From assembly GCA_963835375.1 (NCBI GenBank), contig CAWIGB010000021.1, forward strand, positions 1 to 64,000: a DNA stretch of 64,000 nucleotides, in the 5' to 3' direction. The notes below the pieces were generated by a model. The model was not told the DNA's origin and searched no databases. It saw only the letters and a list, made by a program, of their open reading frames with translations. This document shows, piece after piece, positions 24,595 to 33,020 of this stretch; the first letter of the stretch is position 1; each line of letters begins with the position of its first letter. Made by a program: the position numbers and the translations under genes. The DNA comes from Salinisphaera sp963835375. GTDB lineage: Bacteria; Pseudomonadota; Gammaproteobacteria; Nevskiales; Salinisphaeraceae.

Positions 24595-27302
24595 TCAGTG
24601 CGCTTGTTGCCAGTTGTCAGCGATGCCGATCTCGGCGATCAACGGTACATCCAACTCGGCGACCGCACTCATGCGGTCTGCGATCGTCTTGCCCAGGCGC
24701 TCAGCCTCGCCTGCTGGAACCTCGAACACGAGCTCGTCGTGCACCTGCATGACCATACGCACATCCTCGCCGCTATCCCGCAGCCAGGCATCGACCTCGA
24801 TCATCGCCTTCTTGATCAGATCGGCGGCCGTGCCCTGCAGCGGGGCGTTGATCGCCGCACGTTCGGCACCTTGCCGCCGCGCACCATTGCGCGCGTTGAT
24901 TTCGGGTAGATAAAGACGACGGCCGAACAAGGTCTCGACATAGCCATCCGCCTTCGCTGTGGCTCTGGTCTGTTCCATATAGCGATGCACGCCGGCAAAC
25001 CGCTCGAAAAACCGATCGATGTAGGCGCCGGCGTCTTCGCGCGACAGTTCCAGTTGCTTGGCCAGGCCATAGGCCGACATGCCATACATCAACCCGAAAT
25101 TGATCGCCTTGGCCGCACGCCGTTGATCGGCGCTCACGTCCGCCAGCGGCGTATCGAAAACTTCGCTGGCGGTCGCCGCGTGCACGTCACGCTGCTCGTT
25201 GAAGGCTGCCAACAGACCGGGATCGCCCGATAGATGCGCCATGATGCGCAGCTCGATCTGCGAATAGTCGACCGCCAGGATCTTTTGGCCCGGGGGCGCT
25301 ATGAAGGCTTCGCGAATGCGCCGACCAGCCTCGGTCCGGATGGGAATGTTCTGGAGATTGGGGTCCGACGACGACAGGCGACCGGTGGCGGCTACCGCCT
25401 GGTGATAACTGGTGTGGATACGCCCGGTGGCTGGATTGATCAGCGTCGGTAGCTTGTCCGCATAAGTCGAGCGCAGCTTGGACAGTTCCCGCCAGGCCAC
25501 GATATGCGCGGGAAGCGCGTGCCGGTCGGCCAGCTCGCGCAGTACATCCTCGGCAGTGGACGGCGCGCCCTTCGGCGTCTTGCGGATCACCGGCAGCCCG
25601 AGCCGGTCGAACAGGATCTCCTTGAGCTGTGCAGGCGAGCCGAGGTTGAACTCGCCGCCGGCCGCATCATAGGCCTGCTGTTCGATCTCGATCATGCGCT
25701 CGGCCATTTCGCCGGACACGCGCTTCAACAACTGATCGTCGACCAGCACGCCGTTGGCCTCGACACGGGCAAGCACCGGCATGAGCGGCATCTCAATCGT
25801 TTCATACAGCTCGAGCAGACGACCCACCTCGCCCAAGCGTGCATGCAGCAGCTGATGCAACTGCAGGGTGACGTCGGCGTCCTCCGCTGCATACGGCGTG
25901 GCCACGTCCAATGCCACCTGATTGAAGCCGACCTGCTTGGCCCCCTTGCCAGCGACCTCCTCGAACTTGGTGGTCTTGCGCTCGAGATACTTCTGGGCCA
26001 GCGAATCCATATCGTGGCGCGTCGCCGTGCTATCCAGTACATAGGATTCGAGCATGGTGTCCTGATCGGCCCCCGAGACGCACACGTTGTAACGGGCGAG
26101 CACGTTCAGATCGTACTTGATGTGCTGGCCGAGCTTGCTGATGGCCGGGTTCTCCAACACGCCGCGCACGCGATCGAGCACAGTGTCCATGGGCAGCTGA
26201 TCCGGCGCGCCGAGATAATTGTGACCCACCGGCACGTACCACGCCTCGCCCGGCTCGATCGCGAACGACAGCCCGACCAGATTCGCCTGCATGGCCGACA
26301 GGGCATCGGTTTCGGTATCCACGCAGATCAGCTCGGCGGCCTCGAGCTTCGCCATCATGGCCTCGAGGGCGTCGATATCGAGCACGGTGTGATAGTTCGT
26401 TTCGATCGGTGCGGTCGGCGCATTGCCACGGTCGGCGGTCTGGGCCGGCGTGTCGAGTTCATCCAGGAACTTGTTGAACCCGTAACGTCGGAACAAGCGT
26501 CGTGAGGTCCCCGGTATCCGGCGCGCGCCGAATCAGTTCGTCGGCGATACCGGCGAGATCGAGCTCGGTGCGGATGGTGGCCAGGTCCTGATAGAGCGGC
26601 AGCTCATCCAGCCGGGCGCGCAGATTCTCGGCTACCTTGCCGCCGATGGCATCAGCGTTCTCGATCACACCGGCGAGATTTCCGTATTGGATCAGCCATT
26701 TAGCGGCGGTCTTCGGGCCAACCTTCGTCGATGCCCGGAATATTGTCGGAAGTATCGCCGACCAGGGCGAGGTAATCGGTGATGAGTTCCGGCCCCACGC
26801 CGAACTTGTCGTGCACGCGCGCGACATCGGTGCGCTTGTCCTGCATGGTATCGAGCAGGATCACGCGCTCGTTGACGAGCTGGGCCATGTCCTTGTCGCC
26901 GGTCACGATCACCACCGGGCCCGGCTCGCGTACTGCCAGCGTACCGATCACGTCGTCGGCTTCCACCCCGTCCATCTGCACGATCGGCAGTCCCATGGCG
27001 TGAATGACGTCGCGAATGCCCTCGAACTGGTCGGCCAGATCCGGCGGCACCGGCGGCCGGTTGGCCTTGTAGTCGGCAAACAGCTCATTGCGGAAGGTTG
27101 GCCCCCGCGGGTCGAAGACCACGACGATGCGATCCGAGTCGTACTCGCGCAGAAACTTGCGCAGCATATTGGTCATGCCATAGATCGCACCGGTCGGCTG
27201 GCCTTCCGCGTTGGTCAGTGGCGGCAGTACATGAAAGGCACGATACAGCCAGGACGAGCCGTCGATGAGGATCAGCGGACCACGGGAATTGGATTCGGAC
27301 AT
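24595..27302 (-). CDS. polA: DNA polymerase I, frame broken by two indels
   Basis: Replication and repair polymerase of about 902 residues. The N-terminal 5' nuclease domain shows LILIDGSSWLYRAFH, VVFDPRGPTFRNELFADYKA and DGVEADDVIGTLA. The 3'-5' exonuclease-like domain contains ICVDTETDALSAMQ and retains the acidic residues. The polymerase domain shows QKILAVDYSQIELRIMAHLS, AAKAINFGLMYGMSAYG and VMQVHDELVFEVP. Single extra bases near 26722 and 26502 split the gene into three frames, but the domains join without gaps. The start MSESNS is at 27302. The small-RNA array lies immediately downstream on the same strand. Confidence 0.92.
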
Positions 27303-27469
27303 GACAAGGCGCGTGTGGTGGAACACGATACGGAGATTGCGACCGACACTTTAAGAGCGCGACGCCTTCGGGTCCATTTGTAGGCTTCGCTTCGCGAGGC
27401 TTGCCAGCAGGGTCCGCGCATTGAGCCGGACGGGGCCTGCTAAAAAATATGGCTTCGTTCTTTTAAGAC

Positions 27470-27506
27470 TTATCCGCAGCTCAACGCAGATTCACGCAGA
27501 TGGCGG
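27470..27506 (-). repeat. Intergenic repeat, copy A (CCGCCATCTGCGT... type)
   Basis: On the minus strand this reads CCGCCATCTGCGTGAATCTG, then CGTTGAGCTGCGGATAA. It pairs in sequence with copy B on the other strand about 180 bases away. Confidence 0.55.
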
Positions 27507-27684
27507 TTATGGTTTGGATGCCGTAAAAGCCCGGGGCGCCATCGGCGATGGGTGCGTTGTTCTAGGGTCGTGTTAACAGGCCCTTGTGCCTTGCCGACAT
27601 TCGAACTGTTTCGCGTTGTTTCAACCAGAATCGGCAGCGTTAGAAGTCGTGGCGCCACGAAAACTGCAACGACGCATCAGCCGA

Positions 27685-27731
27685 CCGCCATTTGCGTCAA
27701 TCTGCGTCGATCTGCGTCGATCTGCGGACAA
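27685..27731 (+). repeat. Intergenic repeat, copy B, with tandem TCTGCGTCGA units
   Basis: Begins CCGCCATTTGCGTCAATCTG, then two further ATCTGCGTCG units and ends CTGCGGACAA. It is similar to copy A in inverse orientation. Confidence 0.55.
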
Positions 27732-27768
27732 AATATCCTAATAATGCGCCCAAAGAAGCAGAAAAGAC

Positions 27769-29034
27769 TCAGACAAGCGGCAGTCGTCGCTCGCCGCGCA
27801 TGAGGTCGGCCAGCGTTTCGCGTGCCCGGACTTCGTGCATCGTATCGTCCACGACCATGACCTCAGCCGCACGCGGGCGGGCGTTGTAGTTCGAGGCCAT
27901 GGTAAAGCCGTAGGCCCCGGCCGTACGCACTGCGAGCAGGTCGCCCTCGGCCAGGGTGAGTTCGCGTCCCTGGGCCAGAAAATCACCGGTTTCGCAGATG
28001 GGGCCGACGATATCCCAGATTCGCGTCTGGCCACCGCGCGTATTCATTTTCAGCGGCACCACGCGATGCCAGCCGTCATAGAGCGCGGGCCGGATCAGAT
28101 CGTTCATGGCGGCATCGACCACGGCGAAATGTTTGTCGGCCTCAGCCGCTCCGGGCTTGAGCAACTCGATCCGTGTGATCAGGATGCCGGCATTGGCCGC
28201 CAGCACGCGGCCCGGCTCCAGAATCAGCTTCAAGGGGCGATCGCCCAGCATTTCCGCGATGGCGCTGGCATATTCCGCCGGGGTGGGCGGGGTTTCGTCG
28301 CGATAGCACACGCCCAGGCCGCCGCCGACATCGATATGCGCGAGTTCGATGCCGCGCCCGGCGAGCCGATCGATCAACGCGAGCACACGACTGACCGCAT
28401 CGCGAAACGGCGAGAGCGTGGTCAGCTGCGAACCGATGTGGCAATCCACGCCGATCGGAGTCAGACCGGATCTTTCGGCGGCCTGTGCGTAGAGCGTTTC
28501 GGCCTGTTCGATCGCGATACCGAACTTGTTTTCCTTCAGCCCGGTGGAGATGTATGGATGGGTCTGGGCATCCACATCGGGGTTCACGCGCAGGGAGATC
28601 GGCGCCACAACTCCCATGCGCTGCGCGACTGCGTCGATACGCGCCAACTCGGCTTCGGACTCGACGTTGAAGCAGGCAATGCCGACTTCCAGCGCGCGTT
28701 CGATCTCGTCTACGCGCTTGCCCACGCCGGAGAACACGACTCGGGCCGGGTCACCGCCGGCGGTGATCACCCGTTCCAGCTCGCCGACCGACACGATATC
28801 GAAACCACTGCCCAGATCGGCCAGCAGCCCCAGGACACCGATGTTGCCGTTGGCCTTCACCGCAAAACAGATGTCATGCTCGATGCCGGCCAGCGCTTCA
28901 TCGAACACGCGGTAATGGCGTGTCAGCGTGGCCGCGCTGTAGACGTAAGTCGGCGTGCCGAAACGTTCCGCGATGTCGGCCACCGGCACGTCTTCGGCAT
29001 ACAGCGCGCCGTCTCGGTAATCAAAATGATCCAT
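27769..29034 (-). CDS. lysA: Diaminopimelate decarboxylase
   Basis: PLP enzyme of 421 residues for the last step of lysine synthesis. The PLP lysine is in CFAVKANGNIGVLG near residue 61; the glycine-rich GGGLGVCY, the HIGSQ strand, EPGRVLAANAGILITRIEL and the substrate-contacting GPICETGDFLAQG follow in order. The length is normal. Its ATG overlaps the stop codon of lptM (TAATG), so the two are co-translated, as in many Gammaproteobacteria. Confidence 0.93.
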   Translation of the reverse strand: MDHFDYRDGALYAEDVPVADIAERFGTPTYVYSAATLTRHYRVFDEALAGIEHDICFAVKANGNIGVLGLLADLGSGFDIVSVGELERVITAGGDPARVVFSGVGKRVDEIERALEVGIACFNVESEAELARIDAVAQRMGVVAPISLRVNPDVDAQTHPYISTGLKENKFGIAIEQAETLYAQAAERSGLTPIGVDCHIGSQLTTLSPFRDAVSRVLALIDRLAGRGIELAHIDVGGGLGVCYRDETPPTPAEYASAIAEMLGDRPLKLILEPGRVLAANAGILITRIELLKPGAAEADKHFAVVDAAMNDLIRPALYDGWHRVVPLKMNTRGGQTRIWDIVGPICETGDFLAQGRELTLAEGDLLAVRTAGAYGFTMASNYNARPRAAEVMVVDDTMHEVRARETLADLMRGERRLPLV

Positions 29035-29267
29035 TACGGCTCGGCGCGGTTGGAATCGGGTACGCTCGACGCGGCCGGTGCATCAGACGCCTTGCCGGCC
29101 TGGCGGTCGGAAGATGGGTTGGGTCCATCCGGGTTCGCTGGCTTGATCAACGGCTTGGGCGGATTCGGATTGTGACCCGGCAGGTACAAGGGCCCTTTCT
29201 GGCCGCAACCGGCCAGCACCAGGCCAGCCGCCACGGCGATGAACAGAGCCAGGGTGAAGGGCTTCAT
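29034..29267 (-). CDS. lptM: LPS translocon maturation lipoprotein LptM (YifL)
   Basis: Small outer-membrane lipoprotein of 77 residues. The signal peptide ends in the lipobox LVLAGCGQKG, and the family hallmark CGQKGPLYLPG follows directly. The Pro/Asp-rich tail is disordered. LptM assists oxidative maturation of the LptD/E translocon, and DsbA encoded in this window acts in the same process in E. coli. The start MKPFTLAL at 29267 is chosen because the longer reading adds residues before the signal peptide. It sits directly before lysA, the classic arrangement. Confidence 0.88.
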   Translation of the reverse strand: MKPFTLALFIAVAAGLVLAGCGQKGPLYLPGHNPNPPKPLIKPANPDGPNPSSDRQAGKASDAPAASSVPDSNRAEP

Positions 29268-29414
29268 GCACGGCACTCGCATTCCGGATGATCGGCCGAT
29301 CAGTCTAGGGCCTGTTGACGTTTAGTGCGAGACCACGCCTTGCCAGACGCCATTTGGTGCAGCAACACGGGCACCTCGCACGCATCGTCGACAGGCCCGA
29401 CCCGACGCTACCCC

Positions 29415-30269
29415 TCACACGCCCATGTGGCGTGCAAGAAAGCGGAGGTGCTCGCCAAGGAAGGTGGCGATGAAGAAATAGCTGTGGTCGTAACCTTGCC
29501 GTCGCCGTACTTCGACCGAGGCTCCGGCCTTCTCGGCCGCTGCCTCCAGTGCCTCGGGCCTGAGTTGTTCGTCCAGAAAGCCGTCGGCCAGGCCCTGCTC
29601 GAGCAACACCGGCGGCAGCGCCGCGCCGTGGTCGGCATGTGCCATCAACAGACTGGCGTCATACTCGACCCACGCCTTGCGATCGCTGCCCAGATAGGTC
29701 GAGAAAGCCTTCTCGCCCCAGGGCACATCCACCGGGTTGCAGATCGCCGAGAAGGCCGAAATCGCGGCAAACCGGTCGGGGTTGCGCAGGCCGATGACCA
29801 GCGCTCCGTGACCCCCCATCGAATGGCCCGCGATCGCCTCGCGCGACAGATCCAGATTGTCGCCGAAACGCTCAGCGAGCAGCTCCGGCAACTCGGAGAC
29901 GACGTAGTCGTACATCCGGTAATGACGCGACCACGGAGATTGACTGGCGTTGACGTAGAAACCGGCGCCCTGACCCAGATCGTAGGCGTCGTCGTCGGCC
30001 ACACCCTCACCACGCGGGCTGGTGTCGGGCGCGACGATGGCGATGCCGAGTTCGGCGGCCACGGCCTGCGCGCCCGCCTTGTTGACGAAGTTCTCGTCGG
30101 TGCAGGTCAGCCCGGACAGCCAGTAGACCAGCGGCACGCGCTCGTGCTCGGCGGCCGGCGGCAGATACAAAGCGAACGTCATCTCGCATCCGCAGACCTT
30201 CGAGGCGTGGGTATAGCGGCGCTGCCAGCCACCAAAGGATTTGTGTTCGTCGATCTGTTTTACGTCCAT
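29415..30269 (-). CDS. fghA: S-formylglutathione hydrolase
   Basis: Serine hydrolase of 284 residues (esterase D fold) that releases formate and glutathione from S-formylglutathione. The nucleophile elbow GHSMGGHGALV, the conserved SGLTCTDENF near residue 55, SPRGEGV, and the catalytic histidine region GYDHSYFFIATF are present. GGAGG stands 6 bases before the ATG at 30269. It follows frmA by 26 bases and completes the glutathione-dependent formaldehyde oxidation route. Confidence 0.92.
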   Translation of the reverse strand: MDVKQIDEHKSFGGWQRRYTHASKVCGCEMTFALYLPPAAEHERVPLVYWLSGLTCTDENFVNKAGAQAVAAELGIAIVAPDTSPRGEGVADDDAYDLGQGAGFYVNASQSPWSRHYRMYDYVVSELPELLAERFGDNLDLSREAIAGHSMGGHGALVIGLRNPDRFAAISAFSAICNPVDVPWGEKAFSTYLGSDRKAWVEYDASLLMAHADHGAALPPVLLEQGLADGFLDEQLRPEALEAAAEKAGASVEVRRRQGYDHSYFFIATFLGEHLRFLARHMGV

Positions 30270-30295
30270 GCGGACCTCCCGGAGGCTCGCGTTGT

Positions 30296-31405
30296 TCAAA
30301 AATGCAGCACGGAACGGATGGCCTTGCCTTCATGCAGAAGATCGAAGGCTTCGTTGATCTGCTCAAAGGGCAGGTTGTGGGTCACGAAGTCGTCGATGTT
30401 GATATCGCCCGACATATAGCGGCCCACATAATCCGGCAGTTCGGTGCGGCCCTTCACGCCGCCAAAGGCGGAACCGCGCCAGACGCGGCCAGTCACGAGC
30501 TGGAACGGGCGGGTCTCGATGGTCTCACCGGCACCGGCCACACCAATGATGGTGGATTCGCCCCAGCCCTTGTGGCAGCACTCGAGTGCGGCCCGCATGA
30601 CGTCCGTGTTGCCGATGCATTCGAACGAGTAGTCCACGCCGCCGTCGGTCATGTCGATGATGACCTGCTGGATCGGATCGGCATAGTCTTTCGGGTTGAC
30701 GAAATCAGTGGCACCCAGCTGGCCGGCGAACTCGAACTTGTTCGGGTTCAGGTCGATGGCGATGATGCGTTCGGCACCAATCATCTTGGCGCCCTGGATC
30801 ACCGACAGCCCGATCGCGCCCAGACCGAACACGGCCACCGTGGCGCCCGGCTCGACCTTGGCCGTGTTGTAGACCGCACCAATGCCGGTGGTGATGCCAC
30901 AACCCAGCAGACAGACCTTGTCCAGCGGGGCCTCGGGACTGATCCTGGCCAGCGACACCTCGGGCACCACGGTGTACTCCGAGAACGTGGAGGTGCCCAT
31001 GTAGTGGTACAGGTCCTGGCCGTTCTTGGAGAAGCGGGTGGTGCCATCCGGCATGACGCCCTGGCCCTGGGTCTCGCGCACGGCGCCGCAGAGATTGGTC
31101 TTGCCGGAACGACAGAACTTGCACTCGCCGCATTCGGCCGTATACAGCGGGATGACATGATCGCCCGCTGCCACCGACGTCACGCCCGCGCCGACTTCCT
31201 CGACGATGCCGCCGCCTTCATGGCCCAGAATACGCGGAAAGAAGCCCTCCGGGTCCTTGCCCGACAGAGTATAGGCATCGGTATGACAGACGCCGGTGGC
31301 GACGATCCGCACCAGCACTTCACCGGCCTTCGGGCCGGCCACGTCGATTTCCTCGACCGACAACGGCTTGCCTGCTTCCCAGGCGATCGCGGCGCGTGAT
31401 TTCAT
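30296..31405 (-). CDS. frmA: S-(hydroxymethyl)glutathione dehydrogenase / class III alcohol dehydrogenase
   Basis: Zinc alcohol dehydrogenase of 369 residues oxidising S-hydroxymethylglutathione, and usually also reducing S-nitrosoglutathione. The catalytic zinc region has GVCHTDAYTLSG and GHEGGGIVEEVG, the structural zinc is bound by CGECKFCRSGKTNLC, and the Rossmann fingerprint is FGLGAIGLSVIQGAKMIGA. The start MKSRAAIAWEAGKPL at 31405 matches the family. It is the first gene of the frmA-fghA operon; no FrmR-type repressor gene is adjacent. Confidence 0.93.
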   Translation of the reverse strand: MKSRAAIAWEAGKPLSVEEIDVAGPKAGEVLVRIVATGVCHTDAYTLSGKDPEGFFPRILGHEGGGIVEEVGAGVTSVAAGDHVIPLYTAECGECKFCRSGKTNLCGAVRETQGQGVMPDGTTRFSKNGQDLYHYMGTSTFSEYTVVPEVSLARISPEAPLDKVCLLGCGITTGIGAVYNTAKVEPGATVAVFGLGAIGLSVIQGAKMIGAERIIAIDLNPNKFEFAGQLGATDFVNPKDYADPIQQVIIDMTDGGVDYSFECIGNTDVMRAALECCHKGWGESTIIGVAGAGETIETRPFQLVTGRVWRGSAFGGVKGRTELPDYVGRYMSGDINIDDFVTHNLPFEQINEAFDLLHEGKAIRSVLHF

Positions 31406-31568
31406 CGGAACTCCAATCGACTCGAGGCCGTTGTTGTGGATATGACTGCGCACGATACTATCGCAACTCTCGAATGCGTCGAAGACAGACCTTGCCAGGC
31501 GCCACTGCCCGGATCTTGCATGTCGGTCATGGGCTGTCCAGACTTCGCCATCCGTAACCCCGACGGAC

Positions 31569-32234
31569 ATGACCATGCTTGACTGCGTTGAACTCCAGCC
31601 GCCGGCTGCGGCAACGGCCAGCGTCATCTGGCTGCACGGCCTTGGCGCCGACGGCAACGATTTCGTTCCGATCGTGCCCGAGCTGGGCCTGGGGGAGCGT
31701 CACTCGGTGCGCTTCGTATTTCCCAACGCCCCGCAGCAGCCAGTGACCGTCAACGGCGGAATGCGTATGCCAGCGTGGTATGACGTCAAGGGCGTGGACA
31801 TCGCCGACAAGCAGGACCGCGAGGGCATCGAGGCGAGCGCCGCCCAGATCGAGGTGCTGATCGCCCGCGAGATCGAGGCCGGGATTCCCGCGGATCGCAT
31901 TGTGCTCGCGGGTTTTTCCCAAGGCGGGGCGGTCGCGCTGCATACCGGGTTGCGCCACGGCACCTCGCTTGCCGGTATCATGGCGCTTTCCACTTATCTG
32001 CCGCTGCATGAGGCGCTGGCCGCCGAGGCCGATGCCGCAAACCGCGGCGTCCCTATCTTCATGGCACATGGCAGCGAAGACCCCATCGTGCCCATCACCC
32101 TGGGCCACAACAGCCGGGATCTGCTCGTGGATGCCGGCTATACGGTGGACTGGCATGAATATCCAATGGCCCATCAGGTCTGTTTGCCCGAGATCGCGAC
32201 CATCGGCCGCTGGCTACGCGAACGTCTGGCTTAA
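31569..32234 (+). CDS. Carboxylesterase/phospholipase family alpha/beta hydrolase
   Basis: Cytosolic serine esterase of 221 residues of the acyl-protein-thioesterase/carboxylesterase II group. It shows VIWLHGLGADGNDFVPI with the oxyanion turn, the nucleophile elbow AGFSQGGAVAL, the acid in AHGSEDPIVP and the histidine in YPMAHQVCLPE. Substrates in the family range from short acyl esters to lysophospholipids. It is divergent from frmA and followed 21 bases later by a DedA gene. Confidence 0.88.
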   Translation: MTMLDCVELQPPAAATASVIWLHGLGADGNDFVPIVPELGLGERHSVRFVFPNAPQQPVTVNGGMRMPAWYDVKGVDIADKQDREGIEASAAQIEVLIAREIEAGIPADRIVLAGFSQGGAVALHTGLRHGTSLAGIMALSTYLPLHEALAAEADAANRGVPIFMAHGSEDPIVPITLGHNSRDLLVDAGYTVDWHEYPMAHQVCLPEIATIGRWLRERLA

Positions 32235-32255
32235 GGGATCGGGGCGCCCTCACTC

Positions 32256-32831
32256 ATGATCGATACGCTGTGGCACCTGATCGCGCAATATGGGTATTTC
32301 GCGGTCGCCGCCGGCTGCTTCTTCGAGGGTGAGGCCTCGATCCTGCTGGGCATGCTTGCCGCGAATCACGGCATGTTGACCGAGCACGGTGTCTGGTTGG
32401 CCGCGACCATCGGCACATTGCTCGGCGACAACATCTGGTTCCACATGGGCCACAAAATGGGCCGGCCAGCGCTGGCCAAACGCCCACGATGGCATGCGCG
32501 CGCCACCCAGATCGAGGCCTTGCTGGAGCGCTACGGTGCGGTTGTCATGATCGGCTTTCGCTTTCTCTGGGCCATGCGCTCGCTGACGCCGTTTATTCTG
32601 GGGTCGCTGGGCGTCTCGCCCTGGCGCTTCCTGTTCTACGATCTCATCGGCACGCTGATCTGGTCGACTACGGTCACAGTCATTTCCCATTACCTGGCCG
32701 ACGCGATCGGCCAGGCGATCAGCCACATCCAGAATTTCGAACAAGCGCTGCTCGCGCTGGTGATCGTGATGGCCGGCATTGCCTGGTTGGTCTACTACCT
32801 GCGTCGTCGGTCGCGCGAAAATCAGGATTAA
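32256..32831 (+). CDS. DedA family membrane protein, second paralogue
   Basis: Inner-membrane protein of 191 residues with about four helices. It starts MIDTLWHLIAQYGYFAVAAG, has CFFEGEASILLGMLAA in place of the canonical motif, GDNIWFHMGHKMG, and the second motif GFRFLWAMRSLTPFILGS carrying the arginines conserved in DedA transporters. The basic tail is YLRRRSRENQD. It follows the esterase gene closely, so they may be co-transcribed. The family is linked to polyprenyl-phosphate or phospholipid flipping. Confidence 0.85.
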   Translation: MIDTLWHLIAQYGYFAVAAGCFFEGEASILLGMLAANHGMLTEHGVWLAATIGTLLGDNIWFHMGHKMGRPALAKRPRWHARATQIEALLERYGAVVMIGFRFLWAMRSLTPFILGSLGVSPWRFLFYDLIGTLIWSTTVTVISHYLADAIGQAISHIQNFEQALLALVIVMAGIAWLVYYLRRRSRENQD

Positions 32832-33020
32832 AGCCCGGGTCGCGACGTAACAAGACAACGACGCAACCGCCCGAGAGGCCCGGAGGCCGGGCCTGGCGGA
32901 ACGGCGCCGGGGAGCTCCGCGCCACGCGGACGATGCGAACAGCCAAGGGAAGATTCTCAAACAGTCGCCGGCGCCCGCTCTATGCTTGTGGCACCGCCGA
33001 TCCCGAGGTAACAGACCAGT

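Larger units (their letters stand above)
27303..27768. other. Gene-free stretch between lysA and polA with inverted repeat copies
   Basis: No credible coding region. It carries the polA promoter region and two oppositely oriented copies of a repeat built on ATCTGCGT units (27470-27506 on the minus strand, 27685-27731 on the plus strand), plus an inverted GGGCCTGTTAA motif at 27573-27583. Confidence 0.5.

Noticed and set aside
24183..24752. Open reading frame of 189 codons across the repeats
   Set aside because: Its translation is of low complexity from repeat DNA, and it crosses terminators and the end of polA.
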